Shown: positions 25,448-33,730, counted from the stretch's first letter. The stretch: 33,730 nucleotides of DNA from Comamonadaceae bacterium (GCA_947445115.1 CANFCG010000024.1:1-33730); one strand, 5' to 3'. Numbers and translations are program-made. Notes: generated by a model not told the origin, from the sequence alone.

Positions 25448-26386
25448 ATGACTGATACAACAACGAACTTTGGCACAAGCTTTGGGATTTTGGGTCTTGG
25501 AAAAATGGGCGGCAACATGGCGCGGCGCTTGGCGCAAAAAGGCAGCTCTTGCGCTGTGTTTGACCAAGACGCCACGCTAACAGCCGCACTCGCCAACGAG
25601 ATTAACGGCGTGGCTACAACCTCCATTGCCGACATGATGAGCAAACTTGCTGCGCCCCGCGTAGTGTGGATGATGCTGCCTTCGGGCGCAATCACCGAAT
25701 CCACACTGACCCAGCTACAAGCCTTAGCCAACAAGGGGGACACGATTGTGGACGGCGCCAATAGCAACTACAAAGACTCCGAGCAGCGTGCCGCGCAGAC
25801 GGAAGCGCTGGGCATCCACTACATGGACGCGGGGGTGTCGGGCGGCGTCCATGGGCTTGCCAACGGCTATTGCTTAATGGTGGGCGGCACAGACGCTGCG
25901 CTGGCGCATGTCAAACCTTACCTAGAGGCACTCGCCCCCAGTAAAGACGTGGGCTGGCTGCACGCAGGGCCTGCGGGCGCGGGACACTTTACCAAGATGA
26001 TTCACAACGGCATCGAGTACGGCATGATGGCAGCGCTAGCCGAGGGGCTGTCGCTACTCAAAGGCAAAAAAGAATTTGACATTGATTTGGCGGCCACCAC
26101 CGAACTATGGCGGCATGGCTCTGTGGTGCGCTCGTGGCTGCTGGACCTCACCGCCGAAGTACTCAAGACAGACCAAACGCTAGAGAGCATTCGAGCGCAT
26201 GTGCCTGACTCGGGCGAAGGCCGATGGACGGTCAATGAATCTATTGAGCAAGGTGTGCCAACACCCGTGATGACGATGGCACTGATGTCGCGCTTTGCGA
26301 GTCAAGGCTCAGATGATTTTGCCAGCAAGCTGCTGGCAAAAATGCGCCACGGCTTTGGCGGGCATGCGGTGACAAATACCGCTTAG
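25448..26386 (+). CDS. gnd: Decarboxylating 6-phosphogluconate dehydrogenase, short (NAD-type) form
   Basis: A 312-residue dehydrogenase expected to turn 6-phosphogluconate into ribulose 5-phosphate and CO2. The nucleotide-binding start is FGILGLGKMGGNMARRL (12-28), followed by the substrate-binding SGGVHG (about 129-134) and the catalytic GHFTKMIHNGIEYG with its lysine and asparagine. The length, about 300 rather than 470, fits the YqeC/GndA-like short class, often NAD-dependent; the cofactor is inferred. It lies 6 bases after the Phn-like permease, so it is probably part of that operon. A perfect 11-bp hairpin (26317-26341) sits near its 3' end. It converges on the DUF535 gene with 11 bases between stops. 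Confidence 0.92.
   Translation: MTDTTTNFGTSFGILGLGKMGGNMARRLAQKGSSCAVFDQDATLTAALANEINGVATTSIADMMSKLAAPRVVWMMLPSGAITESTLTQLQALANKGDTIVDGANSNYKDSEQRAAQTEALGIHYMDAGVSGGVHGLANGYCLMVGGTDAALAHVKPYLEALAPSKDVGWLHAGPAGAGHFTKMIHNGIEYGMMAALAEGLSLLKGKKEFDIDLAATTELWRHGSVVRSWLLDLTAEVLKTDQTLESIRAHVPDSGEGRWTVNESIEQGVPTPVMTMALMSRFASQGSDDFASKLLAKMRHGFGGHAVTNTA
26317..26341. repeat. Perfect 11-bp hairpin near the 3' end of gnd
   Basis: TTTTGCCAGCA (26317-26327) and TGCTGGCAAAA (26331-26341) flank the loop AGC, inside codons 290-298. The T-run precedes and the A-run follows on both strands, opposite to an intrinsic terminator. Confidence 0.85.
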
Positions 26387-26397
26387 GTAAAAGAAAA

Positions 26398-27315
26398 CTA
26401 CCCTGTGACGCCTGGATTCACTAATTGCAGCGCTAATATTTGTGACACATCAGTCACAATGCTTTGCTTTAATTGATGTCTATTTAAGGCGCGCTTGCGA
26501 TGGTGGGCGGAGACATCCTCTAAGTTCTGTTTGAGGATGGAAACGGGCAAACCAAAATAGCTTTTAGACATGCGGTGCCCCCCCAGCTTCTCCCAAAAAG
26601 AGTTGTAGGCGCCATAATATTTATCAGCATCTCTTTTGAAGTTAAGCGAGTAATCCGCACAAATTCCAATAATAAATTTATATTCCATGGCTTGCGCCAC
26701 CCCTTGCAGTGCGGCATACAACAAAAAGGTTGGGTAAGATTGAAAATGCTCTTTTGAGCTGGTATTGACTAATAATTTCGAATCCTTCAGGCCTTGCACT
26801 CGAGTGATCAAAATGCCATCTGAACCAGAATCTGCCTTTGTACCCAGAAGAGACGCATTCACAAAAGTAAACGATATCGTATAAATAGCGACATCGTCCA
26901 TACAAAACAATAATGAAAGCTCACCCTCTGTCGGGTGGTCCGACCAAGCTAATCGGATCTCGTATCCATGCAATTTTGGCTTATTTTTCCATACAATGAT
27001 TTGCGCATCTTCTGTTGGTAAAAACGACTCTACAAAACGCTGATCTACCGTTGTATAGTGATGAAGCACCGTATTTAATTTTTCGGTCAGCGAAAAGTTT
27101 TTGCCGCAATAGTTACCACTGATCATCCTTTGGGTTATTTGCGCCAACTTCGCTTCATCCATGATTTTTAATGTCATCAAATCTTTGTAGGTCGATTTCA
27201 TTAAAGAAACATGCCACATCATATCCAGCATGTGATTGATTCTTTTTAATAAATATTTCCTATCCCATTCTCTCTTTTTCAAGAAAAAACGGAACAAAGC
27301 TGACATGAAATTCAT
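26398..27315 (-). CDS. DUF535 (VirK/YbjX) family protein
   Basis: A 305-residue protein resembling the VirK/YbjX family (DUF535), recognised mainly from the C-terminal FKRDADKYYGAYNSFWEKLGG block and the preceding ILITRVQG segment. Relatives are linked to virulence and antimicrobial-peptide resistance in enterobacteria, but no biochemical function is known to me. There is no clear signal peptide; the N-terminus is basic. AAGGA lies 10 bases before the ATG; a second ATG three codons in is possible. The gene and its upstream region are clearly richer in A and T than their neighbours, which fits horizontal acquisition. Confidence 0.85.
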   Translation of the reverse strand: MNFMSALFRFFLKKREWDRKYLLKRINHMLDMMWHVSLMKSTYKDLMTLKIMDEAKLAQITQRMISGNYCGKNFSLTEKLNTVLHHYTTVDQRFVESFLPTEDAQIIVWKNKPKLHGYEIRLAWSDHPTEGELSLLFCMDDVAIYTISFTFVNASLLGTKADSGSDGILITRVQGLKDSKLLVNTSSKEHFQSYPTFLLYAALQGVAQAMEYKFIIGICADYSLNFKRDADKYYGAYNSFWEKLGGHRMSKSYFGLPVSILKQNLEDVSAHHRKRALNRHQLKQSIVTDVSQILALQLVNPGVTG

Positions 27316-27528
27316 AGTACGTAGATCCTTTAAAGGTGGCGGTATCTACTCAACTAAGATTGTCCAGTTATGAGTTGAATACCTGCGAACTAAATTTTGT
27401 GGTGCAAGTATAGTCAAAGATAAGCTACTTGGCATAAAGGTCGCCGTTATCCATTGCAATTAATTCAATAATTTATTAACTTATTAATACTTTTTAATTT
27501 AATTAACCAACTCGCTGATATAAATATC
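27316..27528. other. AT-rich divergent intergenic region
   Basis: 213 bases between the DUF535 gene (-) and a small membrane-protein gene (+). It is strongly AT-rich, above all at 27460-27512, and holds the palindrome CCTTTAAAGG (27327-27336) beside the DUF535 ribosome site. Both promoters should lie here; none could be assigned with confidence. Confidence 0.7.
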
Positions 27529-27798
27529 ATGTTTAAACTACCCTCTCTTTGGAATCTAATTGTCTCAACCGTGGTGTTCATCCTGGCAGCATGGTGGATT
27601 CGCAAATGGTTGGAGGACATGGGTATTGCCAAAAATATGATGCGCGGCTTCATTATTTTTGTGCTTGCCTATGCCGCCTCTTGGGCGTCGGGTGAAGCGG
27701 TTGATTGGGTGCATGAGAAGGCTTATGGCTTTGCAGCATCCCAACCACCGCCGACCGCTTTGTATAAACTGACCACGGCGCCCAGTTGGCCACGCTGA
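27529..27798 (+). CDS. Small two-helix membrane protein
   Basis: An 89-residue protein starting MFKLPSLWNLIVSTVVFILAA, with one membrane segment at about residues 8-22 and a second at about 40-55 (FIIFVLAYAASWASG). Similar small proteins occur in Burkholderiales as I recall, with no known role. Its last 25 or so residues are encoded antisense to the end of the outer membrane channel gene (overlap 27723-27798), so this tail is probably a recent extension. No good ribosome site is seen. Confidence 0.68.
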   Translation: MFKLPSLWNLIVSTVVFILAAWWIRKWLEDMGIAKNMMRGFIIFVLAYAASWASGEAVDWVHEKAYGFAASQPPPTALYKLTTAPSWPR

Positions 27799-29189
27799 AT
27801 ATCAATCAATCCCGATTCGGCTTGTGCCAAATCTCGCTGCGCATTGAGCACCTCCAAATAAGGTGAATAGCCAGCTTTGTAGCGCAAATTAGCCAGATTT
27901 AGCGTACGACGCAGTGCGTCAACCCGCTGGAGGGTCACGCCCGTCAAGTCACGACCTGCGTCCACATTATTTAATGCGTCGTGCACATCGCGAAACGCGC
28001 TTTGCACCGCCTGCGTGTACTGCGCTACCGCTTGCCGCTCGCGTGCGTTGGCAGCTGCAACTGCGGCGTCGATGGCGCCCGCGCGGAAAATAGGCTGCGT
28101 GAGGTTGCCCAGCATGTTCCAAAACATGGAGGCAGGATCAAAAAGATTGGTGAGTCTTTGTGATTGCTGCCCGTAACTGGCGGTGAGACTGAGTTTTGGA
28201 AAGTACGCCGCGCGTGCTTGGTTGATGTCTGCATGGGCGGCGATTAAGTTTTGCTCGGCACTCACCACATCGGGGCGACGCACCAGCACATCCGACGGCA
28301 ACTCGGCGGGTATCGTTTGGCGTGTCACGAGTAACTCAATCTGCGCACCGCGCGCAAGTACAGGGCGCATGATATCCGCAGGCTTTCGTCCCAGCAACAA
28401 TGCCAGTGCCGATTCGCTATTGCTGCGGTTTTGTTGCACAACACGCACAGCAGCTTCGGCGCTGGCGGCTTCCGATTCGGCTTGGCGCAGGTCTAGCTCG
28501 CCAACCACGCCTGCATCAAAGCGGCGCTGTTGCAAACGCAAACTCTCTTGCCGAGTAACGAGCGCTTGCTGCGCGAGCATAACTTGAGCATCCAACGCTC
28601 GCATTGAAAAATAGCTTTGCGCCACGTTGGCGTAAAGCGTAGTTAACACCAATCCGCGGTTCGCGGTTTGCGCCAAAAGACGCGCACGCGCGGCATCGTT
28701 GGCACTTGCATATTTGCCCCAAAAGTCGATCTCGTAACTGGCGCTCAATCCCACTTGGCCGCTGTTCATATAGGGACCGACAACCGGACTATAGGTCGCG
28801 ACGCTTTGGCTCACGCGCGTGCGATTATCGCCAATGTTTAAATCAACCTGCGGAAAAAAATTAGCTTGATTTTGACTAAGCGTTGCGTGTGCTTCCGTCA
28901 TGCGTGCTGCCGCCAGCACCAAGTCTTGATTGTTGCTGGCAGCCTCTTGCAAAAAGGCGTCCAACACCGGGTCTTGAAACGCCCTCCACCATGCCTGCCA
29001 ATCAATCGCCGTGACAGCACTTGTGCTCGCCCCACGCACACGGCCCGTCTCGCCTAGCGACAATTTATCAGGCACTGCAAGATCAGGGCGCTCATAATTT
29101 TTAGTCAAAGGCGAACTACTACAGGCAGCCACAGCACAAGCAGCGATTAAGCTGTAGGCCATATGAAATAAGGGCTTGCGCTTAAACAT
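27723..29189 (-). CDS. Outer membrane channel lipoprotein of an RND efflux system (NodT/OprM-like)
   Basis: A 488-residue TolC-type outer membrane factor. The signal peptide ends in a lipobox VAAC (Cys23), so it is a lipoprotein. Two OEP repeats follow, each with long helices and family motifs such as DFWGKYASANDAARA and LLVRRPDV-like VLVRRPDVVSAEQNL. AAGGAG lies 7 bases before the ATG. The start overlaps the pump gene by 8 bases, and the three efflux genes form one operon. The 3' end overlaps the small membrane protein antisense by 76 bases. Confidence 0.95.
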   Translation of the reverse strand: MFKRKPLFHMAYSLIAACAVAACSSSPLTKNYERPDLAVPDKLSLGETGRVRGASTSAVTAIDWQAWWRAFQDPVLDAFLQEAASNNQDLVLAAARMTEAHATLSQNQANFFPQVDLNIGDNRTRVSQSVATYSPVVGPYMNSGQVGLSASYEIDFWGKYASANDAARARLLAQTANRGLVLTTLYANVAQSYFSMRALDAQVMLAQQALVTRQESLRLQQRRFDAGVVGELDLRQAESEAASAEAAVRVVQQNRSNSESALALLLGRKPADIMRPVLARGAQIELLVTRQTIPAELPSDVLVRRPDVVSAEQNLIAAHADINQARAAYFPKLSLTASYGQQSQRLTNLFDPASMFWNMLGNLTQPIFRAGAIDAAVAAANARERQAVAQYTQAVQSAFRDVHDALNNVDAGRDLTGVTLQRVDALRRTLNLANLRYKAGYSPYLEVLNAQRDLAQAESGLIDIQRGQLGAVVSLYKAVGGGWDAAKP

Positions 29190-32100
29190 GGTGCAACTCC
29201 TTAATATGAACAGGCTTGTTCAAATTTTTAAAATCATCAGGCGTGCTGCGAAAGTGCCAATCATTCACCAGTTTAAAAAACAGCGGGACAAGAAATACCG
29301 CCAAGAATGTTGCCGCCAGCATGCCGCCCAGTACACCTGTGCCTATGGACTGCCTTGCCGCCGCACCTGCCCCACTAGAAAATGCCAAAGGCACGACACC
29401 CAAAATAAATGCTAGCGACGTCATCAAGATTGGCCTAAATCGCAGACGTGCCGCCTCTAGCGCGGCAGCTACGGGACTGAGTCCTTCATGCACTTTGACG
29501 GTTGCAAACTCCACAATCAAAATTGCATTTTTTGCGGAAAGTCCGAGCAGCGTGACCAAGCCGATTTGGAAGTACACATCATTGGTGAAGTTGCGTAAAT
29601 ACACCGCCGTCAGCGCTCCAAAAATGCCAAATGGTAAAGCAAGTAATACTGAAAATGGCAACGACCATTTTTCGTATTGCGCAGCCAAAATCAAAAAGAT
29701 CATCAAGAAGCCCGCGCCTAAAGCCACGCCTGCCGCACCGCTGCTGCGCTTTTGCTGGAAGGCCGAGCCACCCCAGTCAAAACCCACATCCGCTGGCAGC
29801 ACTTTATTAGCCGCACGCTCCATTGCCGCAATCGCTTGCCCCGAGCTATAGCCAGGTTTTGGCTCACCCAAAATCTGAATGCTCGGCAGCGCATTGAAAT
29901 GCTGCACCGAATCAGGTCCTGCAACAAACTTCACCTCTGCCACCGACCGAATCTGAATCATTTGCCCCGCTTTAGACCTGACATACAACGCCCCAATATC
30001 GTCAGGCTTCGCACGGTATTGGCCTTCGGCCTGCATCAGCACTTGGTAGATGCGTCCACTCTTGTTGAAGTCGTTCACATAGTAGCTACCAAGCGTGGCC
30101 GCCAAGGTGTTGTAAATGTCGGCTACGGCAATCCCCATAGCACGCGCCTTCTCGACGTCCACATTCACAAATAGCTGGGGCGAATTGGCTTGCCAAATCG
30201 TCTTCACACCTTGTAGCTCGGGCTGTTTATTGGCTTCTTCCAGCAAGCTAGGCAGCAATTGCGCCAAGCGACGCACACCGCCATCGCCTTTGTTTTGCAG
30301 ATAAAACTCAAAGCCGCCTGTTTGTCCGAGGCCTTGGATGGCAGGCGGTGCAAAGGCTAGCGGCAGCCCTTCTTTGATGCCGCCTGTTTTCATGTACGTC
30401 TCCATCACCAACTCTTTGGCTGATTGCGTGCGCTCCGCCCACGGCTTGAGCGGGAAGAACATCGTGGCAGCCGATGATTTGAGACCGCCGCCACCTAAAA
30501 AGTTCAAACCCACCAAACTGAATACGGTGTCGATATTTTTGTTCGGCGACATGGCGGCTTCGACTTTTTTGACCACCGCATCCGTGCGATTCAACGACGA
30601 ACCTTCAGGAAGAATGACAGCGCCAATAAAGTAGCCTTGGTCTTCGTCTGGCACTAAAGCACCGGGGACTATTTTGAACAGCAAGCCTGTCAGCAACCCC
30701 ATGCACACAAACAAGATCAGCCCCAAAATACCGCGCTTCAAAAAGAAGGCTACGCCTTGTGTGTAACGCGCCGTCAAGCGTGCGAAACTGCGGTTGAACC
30801 AGTCAAAAAATGGATGCTTTCGCTCGGCATCAGGTTTGAGTAGTACGGCGCACAAAGCCGGTGTAAGCGTCAACGCCACAAAACCCGAGAGCACCACAGC
30901 AATCGAAATCGTGACCGAGAACTGGCGGTAGAGCTCGCCTGCCAAACCGCCCAAAAAGGCGATGGGCACAAAGGCCGCGCATAGCACCAGCACAATCGCA
31001 ATCACAGGGCCGGTGACTTCGTGCATCGCTTCAATCGCCGCATCGCGTGGGCTCATGCCTTCTTCGTGCATCAATCGCTCCACGTTCTCGAGCACCACAA
31101 TCGCATCGTCCACCACAATGCCAATGGCAAGCACCATGCCAAATAAAGTGAGCGTGTTGATGCTATAGCCCAGCAAATGCAAACCCGCCATCGTGCCAAT
31201 CAGCGACACGGGTACCGCCAGCGTGGGGATGATGGTGGCTCGCCAGTTTTGCAAAAACAAATACACCACCAAAAAGACCAACACCATGGCTTCGGCCAAA
31301 GTCTTGAGCACCTCGTGAATGGACTCGGTCACAAAAGGCGTGGTGTCGTAAGGCGTGGAGTACGTCATGCCAGGAGGGAACTTCGCTTTGAGCGCGCGCA
31401 GTGTTTTTTCGACCGCAGCACGGGTATCCAGTGCATTCGCACCCGTCTGCAAAAACACGCCAACAGGCACTGAGGGATGCCCGTTCACGCGACCATAAAA
31501 GTTGTAGTCTTTACTTCCCAGTTCAACCCGCGCCACATCGCGCAGTCGTACGACCGAGCCCTTGTCGCCACTGCGCACCACAATATTGGCAAAGTCCGCA
31601 GGCTCTAGCAGTCGTCCTTTGGCTGTCACCGTCAGCGTCAACTCTTCCGTATTACCGGGAGGTGCGCCAATCTTGCCTGCTGCGTATTGCGCGTTTTGTT
31701 CGGTCACGGCACTAGAGATATCGCCGACGGTCACGCCCATCTGAGCCATGCGATCAGGTCTGAGCCAGATGCGCATGGCGTAGTCTTTGGCACCGAAGAT
31801 CTGGACGTTTGTCGTACCTGGAACCCGCTTGATCGGGTCAATCACGTTTTGCGTGATGTAATTAGAAATAAACAGCGAGTCGTAGCGGTCGTCTTCCGCG
31901 TAAAGCGAAGCCACCACTAAAAAGTTAGCCGAGCTCTTTGCCACGGTCAACCCTTGGCGCTGCACCTCTTGCGGCAACTTACTCAACACCTGATTAACAC
32001 GATTGTTCACGTTGACGGCAGCAATGTCCAAGTCCGTGCCAACGTCAAAAGTCACATTGATCGTGACTGCACCATCGCCCGATGATGTGCTATCCATGTA

Positions 32101-32331
32101 AAGCATTTTTTCAACGCCGTTAATGGATTGCTCAATGGGAGCAGCCACGGTTGTCTCAAGCACCTCAGCAGACGCGCCGGGGTAGACGGCGCGAACATTG
32201 ACCACGGGAGGGGAAATTTCGGGATAACGCGCAATTGGCAAAATACGCATCGCGGCCAAACCAGCCAGCACGAGAAACAGTGAGATCACCGTCGCGAAGA
32301 TCGGACGATCAATAAAAAATTTGGAGAACAT
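29182..32331 (-). CDS. RND multidrug efflux pump, HAE1 (AcrB/MexB-like) inner membrane subunit
   Basis: A 1049-residue proton-driven exporter with twelve expected helices and two large periplasmic loops. The start MFSKFFIDRPIFATVISLF is typical of the family. The proton-relay pair Asp-Asp is visible in GMVLAIGIVVDDAIVVLENV of helix 4, and PVSLIGT, the AQYEKWSLPFSVLLALP block and the FRPILMTSLAFILGVVPLA stretch are present. Length equals that of AcrB (1049). A G-rich ribosome site precedes the ATG. It sits between the adaptor (14 bases) and the channel gene (8-base overlap). Substrates cannot be predicted. Confidence 0.97.
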   Translation of the reverse strand: MFSKFFIDRPIFATVISLFLVLAGLAAMRILPIARYPEISPPVVNVRAVYPGASAEVLETTVAAPIEQSINGVEKMLYMDSTSSGDGAVTINVTFDVGTDLDIAAVNVNNRVNQVLSKLPQEVQRQGLTVAKSSANFLVVASLYAEDDRYDSLFISNYITQNVIDPIKRVPGTTNVQIFGAKDYAMRIWLRPDRMAQMGVTVGDISSAVTEQNAQYAAGKIGAPPGNTEELTLTVTAKGRLLEPADFANIVVRSGDKGSVVRLRDVARVELGSKDYNFYGRVNGHPSVPVGVFLQTGANALDTRAAVEKTLRALKAKFPPGMTYSTPYDTTPFVTESIHEVLKTLAEAMVLVFLVVYLFLQNWRATIIPTLAVPVSLIGTMAGLHLLGYSINTLTLFGMVLAIGIVVDDAIVVLENVERLMHEEGMSPRDAAIEAMHEVTGPVIAIVLVLCAAFVPIAFLGGLAGELYRQFSVTISIAVVLSGFVALTLTPALCAVLLKPDAERKHPFFDWFNRSFARLTARYTQGVAFFLKRGILGLILFVCMGLLTGLLFKIVPGALVPDEDQGYFIGAVILPEGSSLNRTDAVVKKVEAAMSPNKNIDTVFSLVGLNFLGGGGLKSSAATMFFPLKPWAERTQSAKELVMETYMKTGGIKEGLPLAFAPPAIQGLGQTGGFEFYLQNKGDGGVRRLAQLLPSLLEEANKQPELQGVKTIWQANSPQLFVNVDVEKARAMGIAVADIYNTLAATLGSYYVNDFNKSGRIYQVLMQAEGQYRAKPDDIGALYVRSKAGQMIQIRSVAEVKFVAGPDSVQHFNALPSIQILGEPKPGYSSGQAIAAMERAANKVLPADVGFDWGGSAFQQKRSSGAAGVALGAGFLMIFLILAAQYEKWSLPFSVLLALPFGIFGALTAVYLRNFTNDVYFQIGLVTLLGLSAKNAILIVEFATVKVHEGLSPVAAALEAARLRFRPILMTSLAFILGVVPLAFSSGAGAAARQSIGTGVLGGMLAATFLAVFLVPLFFKLVNDWHFRSTPDDFKNLNKPVHIKELHHV

Positions 32332-32345
32332 GACGCGCCCCCCTT

Positions 32346-33551
32346 TTATTTGCTAGACACCGCAGGTGCTGCAACCACATAGGGCACGGGCTTGACCGTC
32401 ATGCCAGGATCGTGGGCTTTAATAAAACCCTCCACCAGCACGCGATCACCGTCTTTCAAACCCTTGGTCACAATCCAATCTCCACGCGTCCACCCGTCTA
32501 ATTCGACAGGGCGAGGCTCTAATTTATTGTCTTTGTTCACGACAAAAACCATCTTGCCAAACGGGCTGTCAATCACCGCACGCTGCGGTACGCTAAGTGT
32601 GTTTGTGCGACTAGCGCCGCTCAGTTGCACGCGCACAAACTGACCTGGACGCAACGCTCCGGTAGGGTTTGGAATTTCCGCCCGTACGTCAAAACTACCC
32701 GTTTGTGGATTCACTTTTTCGCTAGCAAAGTTAAGCTTCCCAGAGCGTGGATAGCTACTGCCATCAGCCAACTTAACGCTCACGCTAAAACCTAAACTTC
32801 CATTGGCGGCGCGTTTTCCTGGCACGCTGAGCTGCCCTGATTTCAATTGCTGAGTCATCCGAAGGAAATCACCCTCCGACACGCTAAAGTTCACATACAT
32901 CGGGTCGGTTTGGACAATCGTTGTGAGTAGGCTATCGCTTGCTGTGACTAGGTTCCCGTCGGACTTTGTGGCTACGCCTGTCGTCCCGCCAATCGGTGCT
33001 GTCACGCGGGTGTAGCTGAGATTGAGTTTGGCCTCGTTGGCCTGCGCCTGCGCTTGTTTGAGCGTTGCTATAGCCGATTCGAGACTTGACTTGCTATCGT
33101 CAAACTCTTTTTGACTAATTGCGCGTTCAGCTACGAGCGGCGCTAGACGCGCTTGATCGCGGCGTGCTTGATTCGCTTTTGCCTCAGCCACAGCGACTGC
33201 TGCCTCGATTGACGCAACTTGAGTTTGGAAATTGGCAGGATCAATTTGGAAGAGCGGCGTCCCCTCAGAAACCGTAGCGCCCTCGGTAAACAAACGCTTG
33301 CTAATAATGCCCGCCACGCGGGCGCGAACCTCCGTCTCACGCGACCCTGCCGTTTGGCCTGTGTACTCCAAATCCACTGGCTGCGACTTGGCTTGCACAG
33401 TGATGACGGATACCTCGGGCGCAGGCATTGCACCAGTAGGTGCGCCTTGTGATGTTGATTGACCACAGGCCACCAACAGAGACGAGGCGGCAATCAAAAG
33501 TGAAGCCGTAGAGACAGGAAATGACCAAGACATAAGATTAACGCTCCGCAT
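32346..33551 (-). CDS. RND efflux membrane fusion (adaptor) lipoprotein, AcrA/MexA-like
   Basis: A 401-residue periplasmic adaptor that links pump and outer membrane channel. The signal peptide ends in a lipobox LVAC (Cys29). A lipoyl-like half (VRARVAGIISKRLFTEGATV) follows, then an alpha-helical hairpin (about residues 110-170, many Ala, Gln and Glu), the second lipoyl half, a beta-barrel and the C-terminal domain. The start is uncertain: 33551 gives a basic N-terminus but no ribosome site, while the ATG at 33533 has GGAG 10 bases upstream. It is first in the operon. No local regulator gene is visible, and it is divergent from groES across 131 bases. Confidence 0.93.
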   Translation of the reverse strand: MRSVNLMSWSFPVSTASLLIAASSLLVACGQSTSQGAPTGAMPAPEVSVITVQAKSQPVDLEYTGQTAGSRETEVRARVAGIISKRLFTEGATVSEGTPLFQIDPANFQTQVASIEAAVAVAEAKANQARRDQARLAPLVAERAISQKEFDDSKSSLESAIATLKQAQAQANEAKLNLSYTRVTAPIGGTTGVATKSDGNLVTASDSLLTTIVQTDPMYVNFSVSEGDFLRMTQQLKSGQLSVPGKRAANGSLGFSVSVKLADGSSYPRSGKLNFASEKVNPQTGSFDVRAEIPNPTGALRPGQFVRVQLSGASRTNTLSVPQRAVIDSPFGKMVFVVNKDNKLEPRPVELDGWTRGDWIVTKGLKDGDRVLVEGFIKAHDPGMTVKPVPYVVAAPAVSSK

Positions 33552-33570
33552 AAAAAATCGATGTTATCAC

Positions 33571-33598
33571 TTGAAATTAGAGTAATTCCCCTTATCAT
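33571..33598 (+). promoter_or_regulatory. Sigma-70-type promoter of groES
   Basis: TTGAAA (33571-33576) and TATCAT (33593-33598) are 16 bases apart, a good match to -35 and -10 elements, and run directly into the CIRCE operator. Confidence 0.75.
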
Positions 33599-33624
33599 TA
33601 GCACTCGTTCATCGAGAGTGCTAA
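33598..33624 (+). promoter_or_regulatory. CIRCE operator (HrcA binding site)
   Basis: TTAGCACTC (33598-33606), nine bases, then GAGTGCTAA (33616-33624): an exact match to the CIRCE consensus TTAGCACTC-N9-GAGTGCTAA. HrcA bound here should repress groESL and release on heat shock. It begins at the end of the -10 element, so repression by blocking the polymerase is likely. Confidence 0.97.
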
Positions 33625-33682
33625 CAGTGCTCCGGTAGAGCTAAATCCTCTTTTTTAACCTTGCACATTCATAGGAGATGCA

Positions 33683-33730
33683 ATGAAACTACGTCCTTTA
33701 GCCGATCGCGTGATCGTCAAACGCGTTGAC
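33683..33730 (+). CDS. groES: Co-chaperonin GroES, N-terminal 16 residues (truncated at window end)
   Basis: MKLRPLADRVIVKRVD is the canonical GroES start, with AGGAG at 33674-33678 just upstream and a CIRCE operator before it. GroES caps GroEL to fold proteins in the cytoplasm. The rest of the gene, and presumably groEL, lie beyond the window. Confidence 0.96.
   Translation, partial: MKLRPLADRVIVKRVD

Noticed and set aside
1-33730. CRISPR arrays, tRNA or rRNA genes, prophage or plasmid functions
   Set aside because: No regularly spaced repeats, cloverleaf-like segments, integrases or replication genes were seen on reading both strands.

Overview
The window reads as a chromosomal segment of a betaproteobacterium, most likely order Burkholderiales. 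The support is the core gene order accB-accC-prmA-(zinc-ribbon protein)-PfkB kinase-histone H1-like protein-nrdB-nrdA, the Bug/TctC-type periplasmic binding proteins, and a CIRCE-controlled groES. Base composition looks close to balanced by eye. The genus cannot be named from sequence alone. Both ends cut genes: the 3' part of metH on the left and the first 16 codons of groES on the right.

Layout. 1-5527 (+): end of metH, a TlpA-like thioredoxin, accB and accC (biotin carboxyl carrier and biotin carboxylase of acetyl-CoA carboxylase), prmA, a zinc-ribbon/DUF3426 membrane protein and a PfkB-family sugar kinase, ending at a strong bidirectional terminator. 5598-12001 (-): an Ala/Lys/Pro histone H1-like protein built on 69-bp tandem repeats, class Ia ribonucleotide reductase nrdB and nrdA with two NrdR-box-like operators upstream, ampD, a small PP0621-type protein and a shortened CcsA/YpjD-like membrane protein divergent from ffh. 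12033-13436 (+): ffh. 13466-17804 (-): gloA, a PaaI-type thioesterase whose C-terminus is written by a REP-like palindrome, recQ, dsbB and a FAH-family hydrolase. 17858-21308 (+): two Bug/TctC binding proteins (the second with its signal peptide inside a REPIN-like inverted repeat), a ModA-like protein without a signal peptide, and lipB. 21300-22100 (-): a second, secreted ModA-like protein. 22148-26386 (+): a PhnD/PhnC/PhnE/PhnE-type ABC importer followed by a short decarboxylating 6-phosphogluconate dehydrogenase. 26398-27315 (-): an AT-rich DUF535 (VirK/YbjX) gene. 27529-27798 (+): a small membrane protein whose 3' end overlaps the next gene antisense. 27723-33551 (-): a tripartite RND efflux operon (adaptor, pump, outer membrane channel). 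33598 onward (+): CIRCE operator and groES.

Most of the window is ordinary housekeeping. What stands out is repeat-driven: an 18-bp perfect hairpin inside the DUF3426 gene, a 78-bp REPIN-like element that encodes most of a signal peptide, a REP palindrome that forms a protein C-terminus, and tandem repeats in the histone-like gene. The accessory gene sets are the Bug/ModA-like cluster and the Phn-like importer tied to a 6-phosphogluconate dehydrogenase. No tRNA, rRNA, CRISPR array, insertion sequence or prophage gene was seen, and no gap between genes exceeds about 215 bases.
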